Position numbers and translations under genes: made by a program. A DNA stretch of 64,000 nucleotides from JAEUQQ01 sp963697285. Its GTDB lineage: Bacteria; Acidobacteriota; Vicinamibacteria; Vicinamibacterales; JAFNAJ01. Below, piece by piece: positions 46,396 through 55,087 of this stretch. The DNA lies in NCBI GenBank assembly GCA_963697285.1, contig CAVONI010000006.1:46239-110238 (forward strand), written 5' to 3'. The notes under the pieces were generated by a model, which worked only from the letters and a program-made list of their open reading frames with translations, was not told where the DNA came from and did no database searches. Every line of letters starts with the position of its first letter. The first letter of the stretch is position 1.

Positions 46396-47714
46396 ATGAG
46401 CACCCGCGACAGGGCGGTCGACACGGTAGTGCCGGCGAGCACGGCCGTCTCGGGATCGCGTGGGCAACGTCCGGTGGGGCATCTGCGCCCTGCTGTTCTT
46501 CGCCACCACCATCAACTACGTCGACCGGCAGATCATCGGGATCCTCAAGCCAGAACTGCAAGCCGACATGCACTGGACCGAGACCGACTACGCCAACATC
46601 GTCTTCGCGTTCCAGTTGGCGTACGCGATCAGCCAGTTGCTCGTCGGGCGCCTGATCGACCGCGTCGGGACGCTGCGCGGCTTCTCGTTCTCGGTGATCT
46701 TCTGGAGCCTTGCCGCGATGGCGCACGCCGCCGCGTCGAGCGCCTTCACGTTCGGCGCGGCTCGCTTCGCGCTCGGCCTCGGCGAGGGCGGCAACTTCCC
46801 GGCCTCGCTCAAGACGGTGGCCGAGTGGTTCCCGAAGAAGGAGCGCGCGCTCACGACGGGCATCTTCAACGCAGGCTCGAACGTCGGTGCGGTGCTCACG
46901 CCCGTGGTGGTGCCGATCGTCGTGCTGTTGTGGGGATGGCGGGCCGCGTTCGCCCTCACGGGCGCACTCGGGTTCGTGTGGCTCGTGTTCTGGCACGCCT
47001 TCTACAAGAAGCCCGAAGCGCACCCGCGCCTGTCGAAGGCCGAACTCGCGTACATCCTCAGCGATCCCGGTCGACACGCCTGCACCGTCGCTCGCGTGGC
47101 GTGCGCTCCTGCCGCACCGGGCGACGTGGGCCTTCATCATCGGCAAGTTCCTCACCGACCCGTTCTGGTGGTTCTACCTGTTCTGGGTCCCCGACTTCCT
47201 GCAGCGCACGCACGGTGTCAACCTCGTCGGCCGCGGTCTGCCGCTCGCGATGATCTACGTGTCGGCATCGGTCGGGAGCATCGCCGGCGGGTGGCTGTCG
47301 GGCTCGTTGATTCGGGCGGGCTGGAGCGTGAACAGGGCGCGGAAGACGGCCATGCTGATCTGCGCGCTGGCAGTGGCGCCCATCGTGTTCGCCGCGAGTG
47401 TCTCGTCGATGTGGGGCGCCGTGGCGCTCATCAGCCTCGCTGCCGCCGGGCACCAGGGCTGGTCGGCGAACATCCTCACCATCCCGTCAGACATATTCCC
47501 CCGCCGCGCGGTCGCCACCATCGTCGGCATGGGAGGAATGGCTGGCGCCGTGGGCGGGATGCTGATCGCGAAGGTCGTGGGTTACGTGCTCGAGGCGACC
47601 AACGACTACCTGCCGGTGTTCGTGATGGCCGGATCGGCGTACCTGACGGCGATCCTCGTCATGCACCTGCTCACGCCACGGCTCCTGCCGCCCGACCTTG
47701 GAGACGCATCATGA
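46396..47714 (+). CDS. MFS hexuronate transporter (ExuT-like), two frameshifts
   Basis: About 435 residues when the pieces are joined. It may begin at ATG 46396 (MSTRDRAVDTVVPAST) with a one-base shift near 46458, or at GTG 46460. The signature GNVRWGICALLFFATTINYVDRQIIGILKP matches the ExuT/anion-cation symporter group. Other motifs: GRLIDRVGTLRGF and FALGLGEGGNFPASLKTVAEWFPKKERALTTGIFNAGSNVGA. The frame shifts near 47070 (ILSDP/DTPAPSLAWRALL) and continues to 47714 with the second six helices. It imports glucuronate or galacturonate with protons. It overlaps uxaC by 4 nt. Indels are probably from assembly, since the operon is otherwise intact. Confidence 0.82.
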
Positions 47715-49144
47715 CGACGCCGTTCGTGGGTGACGACTTCCTGCTGACGACGCCGGTCGCCGCCGCGCTGTATCACGACGTCGCGCGCGACCTGCCGATC
47801 ATCGACTACCACTGCCACCTGTCGCCGGCGTTGATGGCGGCCGACCACCGGTTCCGGTCGATCACCGGGATCTGGCTCGACGGCGATCACTACAAGTGGC
47901 GCGCGATGCGCGCCAACGGCGTGCCCGAACGCCTGTGCACGGGTGACGCGTCAGACTGGGAGAAGTTCGAGGCGTGGGCGGCGACGGTGCCCGCGACCAT
48001 CGGCAACCCGCTCCATCACTGGACGGCGATGGAGTTGCGGCGACCGTTCGGCATCGGCGCCCTGCTGTCGCCGCGCACGGCGCGCGAGACGTTCGATCGC
48101 GCGAACGAGCGACTCGCCGAGCCGGGATTCACCGCGATGGGGCTGCTCCGGCAGTTCCGCGTGAGCGTGGTCTGCACGACCGACGATCCGGCCGATCCGC
48201 TCGACGCGCACCTTCAGCTGGCCGCGCGCACGGATCCCGATACGCGCGTGTGCCCGACCTGGCGGGCCGATCGCGCGTTCGACGTCGGTGACCCGGCGGC
48301 GTGGAACACGTACATCGATCGGCTCGCCGAACAGGCGCGAATCGAGATCGGTTCGTGGGATGCGCTGCTCAGCGCGTTCGAGGCGCGCCACGACGCGTTC
48401 CACGCGCTCGGCTGCCGTGCGTCCGATCACGGGCTCGCGCAACTCGACGCCGTGCCCTTCAGCGATGCAGAGGCGTCGGCGTGTTTCGATCGACTGCGCC
48501 GCGGGCAGACGGTAGATGTGGCGGCAGCGGCGGTGTTCCGCTCGGCGCTGCTCCATCGTCTCGCGCTGCTCGACCACGCGCGCGGCTGGGTGCAGCAGTT
48601 CCACCTCGGCGCGATGCGGAACAACAACACCCGCATGCGGCGCGCGCTCGGGCCCGACACGGGCTACGACGCGATGGGCGATCTGCCGCAGGGCGCAGCC
48701 GTCGCGCGGTTCCTGGACGCGCTCGACCAGACGAACCAGCTCGCGAAGACGATCCTCTACAACGTCAACCCGGCCGACAACGCGATGTTCGCCTCGCTCA
48801 TCGGCTGCTTCCAGGATGGCTCCGTCGCCGGGAAGATCCAGTGGGGCCCCGCCTGGTGGTTCCTGGATCAACTCGACGGGATGGAGGCGCACCTGCGCAC
48901 GCTCGCGAACATCGGCCTGCTCGCGCGCTTCGTGGGCATGACCACCGACTCCAGGAGCTTCCTGTCGTACGTCAGGCACGACTACTTCAGGCGCCTGGTG
49001 TGCCAGATGCTGGGCGAGGATGTGAGGCGCGGACGCGTGCCCGACGATCGCGAACTGCTCGGCCAGCTGGTCGCCGACGTCTGCTTCTTCAACGCGAGGG
49101 CGTACTTCGGGTTCCTCGAGGGGCGGATGTCGAAAGGGGTGTGA
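47711..49144 (+). CDS. uxaC: glucuronate/galacturonate isomerase
   Basis: 477 residues, full length for UxaC. It belongs to the amidohydrolase superfamily: PIIDYHCHLSP is the metal-binding HxH block. Family-specific stretches include KWRAMRANGVPERLCTG, NPLHHWTAMELRRPFGI, WVQQFHLGAMRNNNTRM, LPQGAAVARFLDALDQTNQLAKTILYNVNPADN, KIQWGPAWWFLDQ and GMTTDSRSFLSYVRHDYFRR. It converts D-glucuronate to D-fructuronate or D-galacturonate to D-tagaturonate in the cytoplasm. ATGA overlap with the transporter gene. It is the last gene of the uronate operon. Confidence 0.96.
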   Translation: MTTPFVGDDFLLTTPVAAALYHDVARDLPIIDYHCHLSPALMAADHRFRSITGIWLDGDHYKWRAMRANGVPERLCTGDASDWEKFEAWAATVPATIGNPLHHWTAMELRRPFGIGALLSPRTARETFDRANERLAEPGFTAMGLLRQFRVSVVCTTDDPADPLDAHLQLAARTDPDTRVCPTWRADRAFDVGDPAAWNTYIDRLAEQARIEIGSWDALLSAFEARHDAFHALGCRASDHGLAQLDAVPFSDAEASACFDRLRRGQTVDVAAAAVFRSALLHRLALLDHARGWVQQFHLGAMRNNNTRMRRALGPDTGYDAMGDLPQGAAVARFLDALDQTNQLAKTILYNVNPADNAMFASLIGCFQDGSVAGKIQWGPAWWFLDQLDGMEAHLRTLANIGLLARFVGMTTDSRSFLSYVRHDYFRRLVCQMLGEDVRRGRVPDDRELLGQLVADVCFFNARAYFGFLEGRMSKGV

Positions 49145-49161
49145 TCGGGCGTAGGGGGCGG

Positions 49162-50139
49162 TCAGCCTGCCTGCAGCCCAACCAGGCGCCGGGTGATGAG
49201 TTCGGTCGCCTGGGTCATGATCCGGTCAATCAGTTCCTTGACCGTTGGGATGTCGTGGATGAGACCCGCGACCATGCCGCAGCTCCACGCACCGGCCTCG
49301 AGATCGCCCTCCAGCATGATGCGCGGGTAGACGCCTGCAACCTGCTCGATGATGTCGGTAATCTGCAGCGTGTCGCCCTTCGCCTTCTCGATCTCGAGCA
49401 GGCGCTTGACGCTGTCGTTCACCAGCACGCGCTCGGTGTTGCGCAGCGGGCGCATGATGAGGCGCGTGTCGAGCTCGGTGGCTGCGACGATGGCCTGCTT
49501 GACCTTCTCGTGGACGGGCGCCTCCCTGGTGGCAATGAACCGCGTGCCCATGTTGATGCCGTCGGCGCCGAGTGCCAGCGCGGCCACCAGGCTGCGCCCG
49601 TCGGCCATGCCGCCCGAGGCGACGAAGGGGATCGACAGCTCGTCGGCAGCGCGCGGCAGCAGGATGAAGTTCGGCACGTCGTCCTCGCCGGGGTGGCCGC
49701 CGCATTCGAAGCCGTCGACGCTGACCGCGTCGCACCCGAGCGCCTGGGCCTTGAGCGAGTGCTTCACCGACGTGCACTTGTGGATGACCTTGACGCCCGC
49801 GGCCTTCAGCGCCGGCAGGACCTTGTCGGGGTTGCGGCCGGCGGTTTCGACGATCTTCACGCCGCCCTCGATGATGGCGCGCACGTACTCGGGGTAGGGC
49901 GGCTCCTGGAAGGCCGGCAGGAACGTGAGGTTCACGCCGAACGGCTTGTCGGTCATCGTGCGGCAGCGCGCGATCTCCCTGGCGAGCAACTCGGGCGTCT
50001 TCTGCGTGAGGCCGGTGACGATGCCGAGACCGCCGGCGTTGGACACCGCCGAGGCGAGTTCCGCGAAGCCGACGTAGTGCATGCCTCCCTGGATGATGGG
50101 GTGCTGGATGCCGAACATCTCGGTGATGCGCGTCTTCAT
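49162..50139 (-). CDS. nitronate monooxygenase family FMN protein
   Basis: 325 residues from ATG 50139; the frame is open upstream but only this start is followed by the family N-terminus MKTRITEMFGIQHPIIQGGMHYVGFAELASAVSNAGGLGI. FMN/phosphate-binding motifs: FGVNLTF, HKCTSVKHSLKAQALGCDAVSVDGFECGGHPGEDD, VASGGMADGRSLVAALALGADGINMGTRF. A TIM-barrel enzyme like the enoyl reductase/nitronate oxygenase family. Reaction in this organism is not certain, as many members are 2-nitropropane dioxygenase-like enzymes of unknown substrate. It is convergent with uxaC, 17 bp between stops. Confidence 0.9.
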   Translation of the reverse strand: MKTRITEMFGIQHPIIQGGMHYVGFAELASAVSNAGGLGIVTGLTQKTPELLAREIARCRTMTDKPFGVNLTFLPAFQEPPYPEYVRAIIEGGVKIVETAGRNPDKVLPALKAAGVKVIHKCTSVKHSLKAQALGCDAVSVDGFECGGHPGEDDVPNFILLPRAADELSIPFVASGGMADGRSLVAALALGADGINMGTRFIATREAPVHEKVKQAIVAATELDTRLIMRPLRNTERVLVNDSVKRLLEIEKAKGDTLQITDIIEQVAGVYPRIMLEGDLEAGAWSCGMVAGLIHDIPTVKELIDRIMTQATELITRRLVGLQAG

Positions 50140-50319
50140 GGTGCGCCTGGGTCCTTTGCGGAGGGGGTAGGTGAGCCGGGTCGACCGGATGCGACAGGGC
50201 CGTGTCGTGACCAGCATAGCGCCCGTTGCCGGCTCCCGATCGGCTCTCTTCCTTCCCACCCGTTCTTCGGGCGCGGGCGCATCGACCAGCACGACGACGG
50301 GTATTGACCGAGGGCGTCC

Positions 50320-52194
50320 TCAACTCTGCGTGATCACCTCGGCGACTTCGATTGCCAGCGCGTAGCGGCCGAACGGCGCTGACAGCTGCACGCCCTGCAC
50401 CAGCGGACGGCAGCGCGCGACCATCTCGCGCGCGATGGCCACGCCCTCGGCGCGCGCCTTCTCGCCGCTGTCGGCCTTGCGCATCCGCTCCATGAACGCC
50501 TCCGGCACGGGCACGCGCAGCTCGTTCACCATGAACTCGGCGTTGCGGTAGCTCGTGAGCGGCCAGATGCCCGCGATGATCGGGACTTTCGAGGGCGCCA
50601 CGCGCTTGACGAAGGCCTCGAGCAGGTCGAGGTCGAACACCGGCTGCGTGACGATGAACTCGGCCCCGCCCTGGATCTTCCAGTTGAGGCGCTCGTGCTC
50701 GACCTCCAGCTTGATCGCGCCCGGGTTCGCGCCGACGCCGCACAGCAGCGCGGTCTTCGATCCCATCGGGTTGCCGCCGATGTCGAGCCCGTGGTTCAGG
50801 TTGTTGACGATGTTGACGAGGCCGATCGCGTCGACGTCGAAGACGGCGGTCGCGTCGGGATAGGCGCCGGTCCGCGGCGGATCGCCCGTGATGCAGATCA
50901 GGTTGCGGACGCCGGCCACGTGCGCGCCGAGCAGCTCCGACTGGATCGACAGGATGTTGCGGTCGCGGCAGCAGAAGTGGAGCACGGCCTCGATGTCGCC
51001 CGCTTCCTGGATCTTCTGGCAGGTCACCTGCGCCGACATGCGCGCCGAGGCGCGCGGGCCGTCGGGCACGTTGATCGCGTCGATGCCGGCGTTGCGGCAC
51101 AGCAGGGCGCCTTCGATCTCGCGCGACGCATCGACGCCGCGCGGCGGCAGGATCTCGACGAAGGTGACGAACTCGCCCGCGGCGAGCTTCGCGCCCAGCT
51201 GCGACTTGCGCGCGGTGGGCACGGGCTCCATCTTGCTCGCGTGCGCCTTCACCTCGTGCGCGGTCACGGCGATCTGGCGCACACCGGGTTGCAGGCTGCG
51301 GACCTCGCTGCGGATTTCCTTGATGTGCGCGGGCGTCGTGCCGCAGCAGCCGCCGATCACCTTGACGCCGAGTTGCACGTAGCGGCGCGCGTACTGCGCC
51401 ATGTACTCGGGCGAGCACAGGTAGATGTTGCGGCCCTCGACCGACACGGGGTTGCCGGCGTTGGGCATGACGCTCAGGGGCTTCGAGGTGAGCTGGGCCA
51501 TGCGCTCGAGGGTGTCGAGCATGGCCTTCGGTCCCACGGAGCAGTTCAATCCGATCACGTCGACGGGCAGTTCGTCGAGGCGGCTGGTGAACGCCGTGGC
51601 GTCGCCGCCTTCGGGCACGTTCCCTTCTTCGTCGATGGTGACCTGCGCGACGATCACGAGTTCGCTGCCGGCCACTTCGCGCACGGCGTACGCAGCCTCG
51701 CGCAGTTCGTTGATGTCGAGGAACGTCTCGAGGACGACGAGGTCGATGCCGGCCTCGACGAGCGCCGTCGCCTGCTCGCGGAAGATCTCGCGTGTCTCGG
51801 CGAACGACAGAGGCCCGAGCGGCTCGATCTTGACACCGAGGGGTCCGATCGCGCCGGCGACGAACGCGTTGGCGCCGGCTGCCTCGCGGGCCAGCCGCAC
51901 ACCGGCCTGGTTGATCGCGACGAGCTTGTCGGCCACGCCGAAGGCGGCCAGCCTGATGCGATTGGCGCCGAATGTGTTGGTTTCGAGGATCTCGGCGCCG
52001 GCCTTGACGTACTCCTGGTGCACGTCTTTCACCAGGTCGGGCTGTGCGAGGTTCAGCTCGTCGAAGCAGCGATTGATGAAGACGCCTCGCCCATAGAGCA
52101 TGGTGCCCATGGCCCCGTCGGCGACGAGCACGCGGCGGGCGAGCGACTCGCGAACCTCGCGAGCGCGTGAGATGACCGTCTGGCTGCCAGGCAT
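50320..52194 (-). CDS. homocysteine S-methyltransferase / methylenetetrahydrofolate reductase fusion
   Basis: 624 residues. The N-terminal half is a BhmT/MetH-type homocysteine methyltransferase: LVADGAMGTMLYGRG, ETNTFGANRIRL, NCSVGP and GGCCGTTP, which give the zinc Cys ligands. The C-terminal half is a MetF-type MTHFR TIM barrel: FVEILPPRG, INVPDGPRASARMS, LHFCCRDRN, NLICITGDPPRTG, EFIVTQPVFDLDLLEAFV and IIAGIWPLTSYRN. The fusion links methyl-THF formation to methionine synthesis, like YitJ-type proteins. ATG 52194 opens the frame cleanly. It is divergent from the activator at 52469, with the palindromic sites of that gene in between. Confidence 0.93.
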   Translation of the reverse strand: MPGSQTVISRAREVRESLARRVLVADGAMGTMLYGRGVFINRCFDELNLAQPDLVKDVHQEYVKAGAEILETNTFGANRIRLAAFGVADKLVAINQAGVRLAREAAGANAFVAGAIGPLGVKIEPLGPLSFAETREIFREQATALVEAGIDLVVLETFLDINELREAAYAVREVAGSELVIVAQVTIDEEGNVPEGGDATAFTSRLDELPVDVIGLNCSVGPKAMLDTLERMAQLTSKPLSVMPNAGNPVSVEGRNIYLCSPEYMAQYARRYVQLGVKVIGGCCGTTPAHIKEIRSEVRSLQPGVRQIAVTAHEVKAHASKMEPVPTARKSQLGAKLAAGEFVTFVEILPPRGVDASREIEGALLCRNAGIDAINVPDGPRASARMSAQVTCQKIQEAGDIEAVLHFCCRDRNILSIQSELLGAHVAGVRNLICITGDPPRTGAYPDATAVFDVDAIGLVNIVNNLNHGLDIGGNPMGSKTALLCGVGANPGAIKLEVEHERLNWKIQGGAEFIVTQPVFDLDLLEAFVKRVAPSKVPIIAGIWPLTSYRNAEFMVNELRVPVPEAFMERMRKADSGEKARAEGVAIAREMVARCRPLVQGVQLSAPFGRYALAIEVAEVITQS

Positions 52195-52390
52195 GTGCAG
52201 GATTCTGGCACGAATCAGCAGAGGGTGTCGCGCTGTCGGTGCGCCGCCGAAAGACGCGAAGGGGTCACATCTTTCATTGCAGCATTTTTCAAGACCTGAC
52301 CCCGGTGTCGCGCTGGCGGTTCGCCCCGGATACGGGGCTCGCGCCGCCAGGCATTTGCTCCCGCGACGGGTGTCGCGTTGTCGGCGCGCC

Positions 52391-52437
52391 GGGACGACAT
52401 CGCGGACGCGAGACGGCGGGGACGACATGTCGTCCCC
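52391..52437. promoter_or_regulatory. palindromic operator cluster upstream of the second activator
   Basis: A perfect 20-bp palindrome, GGGGACGACATGTCGTCCCC (52418-52437), and a half copy GGGACGACATCG at 52391-52402. The core CGACATGTCG recurs at 54518-54527. The palindrome covers the expected -35 region of the gene whose -10 is at 52455, which suggests autorepression. Confidence 0.65.
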
Positions 52438-52454
52438 AAGGGCCGAAGCGGGAC

Positions 52455-52460
52455 TATACT
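52455..52460 (+). promoter_or_regulatory. -10 box (TATACT) of the second activator
   Basis: GGGACTATACT ends 8 nt before the ATG at 52469. No Shine-Dalgarno; a leaderless transcript is predicted, as for the paralogue at 1548. Confidence 0.5.
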
Positions 52461-52468
52461 ACCCTCGC

Positions 52469-54457
52469 ATGGGTGCCGAAGACCCGATGTTCATTGGCGA
52501 TCTGGAGGGCGCCCCCCGTTTCGACGCGCTGCTCGTCGATCTCTCTTCGAGGTTCGTCAACCTGCCTCCCGAGGATGTCGACCGTGAAATCGGCGACGCG
52601 CTCCACCGCGTCTGCGAGTCGCTCGACATCGACTTTGCCGCCCTGTGGCAGTGGACCGATGCGCCGCTCGACCCGGTCGTGCCCACGCATACCTACCCGA
52701 CGCAACTCGATGTGCTGCCAGAGCCGATGCGCCAGGAGGACTTCCCCTGGTATCACCAGCAGATGCTGGCGGGGCACGCGGTCGTGGCGCCGTCGCTCGA
52801 CTCGCTGCCCGCAGACGCCGCCGTGGACCGGGAGCACATGCTCCAAATCGGGATCAAGTCGAACCTGACCCTGCCGCTCTCGGTGGGAGGTGTGCGGCCG
52901 TTGGGCCTGCTGGGTTTCAACACGCTGCGCGCACCGCGCGCCTGGTCCGACGACGTGGTGAAGCGGCTGCACCTGGTGTCGGAGGTCTTCACCAACGCCC
53001 TTGCCCGAAAGCGCGCGGACGAAGCGGTCCGCACGAGCGAGGCGCGCTACGAGGCCGCCGCAGACCTCGACGGCCTCGGCTACTACGAGGTGGACTTCGA
53101 ACGAGGTCGTGCCTTCGTCGACACCCGGTTCCGCGACCTCTGCGGGCTCCCCGCCGATCGGGAACACGGGCTCGAGCCGGTCGAGTTCTGGATGGAGCGC
53201 CTGCATCCCGACGACCGGGGGCGGGTGCTGGCGAATCGACGGGAGCTGCACGACGGGGCGCTCGGCGTCCTCTCGATCGAGTATCGCTTCCTGCATCCGA
53301 CCGAGGGCGAGAAGTGGCTCCTTCACTCGGGCCGCGTCGCGAAGTGCGATGCCACCGGGCGCACACTCAAGTCGTACGGCGTGTTGCGCGACATCACGAA
53401 GCGCAAGCAGGCAGAAGAGGCGCTCCGGCGGTCGTTCGAGGAGATCGAGCGCCTGAAGGACCGGCTGCAGGCAGAGAGCAACTTCCTGAAGGCCGAGATC
53501 CGCGTGGCGCTCGCCCAGGGCGAGATCACCGGGGAGAGTCCCGCCATCAAGCACGTGCTGCGCGAGGCCGCGCAGGTCGCCCCCACGGATTCGTCGGTCC
53601 TCATCTGCGGCGAGACCGGCACGGGCAAGGAACTCGTCGCCCAGGCGATCCACCGGCAGAGTCCGAGAGCCAGCCACGTGATGGTGAAGGTGAACTGCGC
53701 GGCCCTGCCAGCCGGCCTCGTCGAAAGCGAACTCTTCGGCCGAGAGAAGGGCGCCTACACCGGCGCGTTGTCGCGCCAGGTCGGCCGGTTCGAGGTCGCG
53801 GACGGCTCGACGATCTTCCTCGACGAAATCGGCGAGCTGCCGCTCGACGTGCAGGCGAAGCTGCTGCGCGTGCTGCAGGACGGCGAGTTCGAGCGCCTCG
53901 GGAGCCCGCGGACCGTCAAGGTCAACGTGCGCGTGATCGCGGCCACCAATCGCGACCTGGCCGAGGAGGTCAGGAAGGGTCGCTTCCGGCAAGACCTCTT
54001 CTACCGCCTGAACGTCTTCCCCATCCGCGTGCCGCCCCTGCGCGAGCGGACCGAGGACGTGCCCCCGCTGGTCTGGGCCTTCATCGAGGATTTCTCGTCG
54101 CGCATGGGCAAGAAGATCACGCAGGTGGCGCGGCAGTCGATGGACGCGCTCCAGCGCCATTCCTGGCCGGGCAACGTCCGCGAGCTGCGGAACGTGATCG
54201 AGCACGCCGCCATCATCACCACCGGCAGCACGCTGAAGCTGCCGATGCTCGGCGACGGCACGCCTGACCGCGCGTTGCCGCAGTCGCTGGCCGACGTCGA
54301 GCGTGAACACATCATCCGGACCCTCGAACAATCGGGCGGGCAGATCAAGGGGCCGACGGGCGCGGCGGCGAAGCTGGGTCTCAAGCCCTCGACGCTCCGC
54401 AGTCGCATGGAGAAACTGGCCATCCCGTACCGCTCGCACACGAACGCATCCGCCTGA
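52469..54457 (+). CDS. GAF-PAS sigma-54-dependent activator (paralogue of 1548-3584)
   Basis: 662 residues: GAF (about 15-180), PAS with PAC (about 195-315, ending DITKRKQAEEAL), linker, AAA+ (about 345-580), Fis-type HTH (AAAKLGLKPSTLRSRMEKLAIP). Motifs: GETGTGKE (Walker A, about 381), GAYTGAL, IFLDEIGE (Walker B), NVFPIRVPPLRERTEDVPP, WPGNVRELRN. It is collinear with the activator at 1548 along its whole length. It has its own palindromic sites at 52391-52437 (own promoter) and 54498-54530 (enhancer of the ABM/glycyl-radical operon). The HTH recognition helix differs from the paralogue, as do the palindromes. The GAF signal is unknown and may be an aromatic or redox ligand. Confidence 0.92.
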   Translation: MGAEDPMFIGDLEGAPRFDALLVDLSSRFVNLPPEDVDREIGDALHRVCESLDIDFAALWQWTDAPLDPVVPTHTYPTQLDVLPEPMRQEDFPWYHQQMLAGHAVVAPSLDSLPADAAVDREHMLQIGIKSNLTLPLSVGGVRPLGLLGFNTLRAPRAWSDDVVKRLHLVSEVFTNALARKRADEAVRTSEARYEAAADLDGLGYYEVDFERGRAFVDTRFRDLCGLPADREHGLEPVEFWMERLHPDDRGRVLANRRELHDGALGVLSIEYRFLHPTEGEKWLLHSGRVAKCDATGRTLKSYGVLRDITKRKQAEEALRRSFEEIERLKDRLQAESNFLKAEIRVALAQGEITGESPAIKHVLREAAQVAPTDSSVLICGETGTGKELVAQAIHRQSPRASHVMVKVNCAALPAGLVESELFGREKGAYTGALSRQVGRFEVADGSTIFLDEIGELPLDVQAKLLRVLQDGEFERLGSPRTVKVNVRVIAATNRDLAEEVRKGRFRQDLFYRLNVFPIRVPPLRERTEDVPPLVWAFIEDFSSRMGKKITQVARQSMDALQRHSWPGNVRELRNVIEHAAIITTGSTLKLPMLGDGTPDRALPQSLADVEREHIIRTLEQSGGQIKGPTGAAAKLGLKPSTLRSRMEKLAIPYRSHTNASA

Positions 54458-54497
54458 CCAGCGGCACCCAACCCGCCGCGGATCACACGGCGGCAGC

Positions 54498-54530
54498 GCG
54501 ACATGCCGTCCCCGGGTCGACATGTCGTTC
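54498..54530. promoter_or_regulatory. enhancer (UAS) for the glycyl-radical operon: two palindrome copies
   Basis: Site A GCGACATGCCGTCCCC (54498-54513) and site B with the perfect core CGACATGTCG (54518-54527). Their centre is about 110-130 bp upstream of the -24 element at 54634, the same spacing as for the first cassette. Confidence 0.65.
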
Positions 54531-54632
54531 GACGAACCCTCCATCACACCCGATGGGCCGGACGGCCCCCACGCTTCCTAGTTCGCGGTAAACAGACGAG
54601 TTAGGCGAGATCGCACGCGCTCGAGCCCGCCA

Positions 54633-54648
54633 CGGCACGATTCGAGCA
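54633..54648 (+). promoter_or_regulatory. sigma-54 promoter of the ABM / glycyl-radical operon
   Basis: CGGCACGATTCGAGCA: GG (54634-54635), exactly 10 nt, GC (54646-54647), with GGCACG intact. Transcription should start near 54658, only a few nt before the ATG at 54662. Confidence 0.6.
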
Positions 54649-54661
54649 GTAGCGTGTCGGC

Positions 54662-54994
54662 ATGATCATCGGGACCGTCAGGCTTCTGCCCGCGCCCGGT
54701 CGGCGCGCCGACGTCCTCGAAGTCCTGCGCCTCGTGCAAGGCCGCCTCGAACACCAGGCGGGCTGCATCGCCTGCCACATCTACCACGAGGACGACCCGC
54801 AATCGACCATCGTCTTCGTCGAACAGTGGACCGGCGACGAGGCGCTGGAAGCCTACCTTCGCTCGGACATCTATCGGCGCATTCTCGCGGCCATCGAGCT
54901 TTCCGCCACGCCACCCGTCATCAGCTTCGAACACGTATCCGCGACGGAGGGGATCGAGGTCATCGAGCGGTCGCGCCACGGCCCGGCCGTGTGA
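54662..54994 (+). CDS. ABM-fold small protein heading the glycyl-radical operon
   Basis: 110 residues, paralogous to the gene at 3775: IIGTVRLLPAPGRRADVLEVLRLVQGRLEHQAGCIACHIYHED, TIVFVEQWTGDEALEAYLRSDIYRRILAAIELS. It shows the EQW-x-x-x-x-A-L/F motif of the ABM dimeric barrel more clearly than its paralogue. ABM monooxygenases use oxygen directly, which is odd in front of an oxygen-sensitive glycyl-radical enzyme. A protective, sensor or non-oxygenase role is therefore worth considering. It sits behind the sigma-54 promoter with 93 bp to the next gene; a short palindrome (GCCTCGCGCGAGGC, 55000-55013) lies in that gap. Confidence 0.78.
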   Translation: MIIGTVRLLPAPGRRADVLEVLRLVQGRLEHQAGCIACHIYHEDDPQSTIVFVEQWTGDEALEAYLRSDIYRRILAAIELSATPPVISFEHVSATEGIEVIERSRHGPAV

Positions 54995-55087
54995 CGCGAG
55001 CCTCGCGCGAGGCATGTTCGCGCCCAGAACCCGTCGTGCAGGACGCACGACCGACACACTGACGACAGACACAGAGGAGACACAGTG

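Noticed and set aside
52205..52219. TGGCACGAATCAGCA as a further sigma-54 promoter on the plus strand
   Set aside because: GG and GC are 9 nt apart instead of 10, and it is 250 bp from the next start; probably chance.
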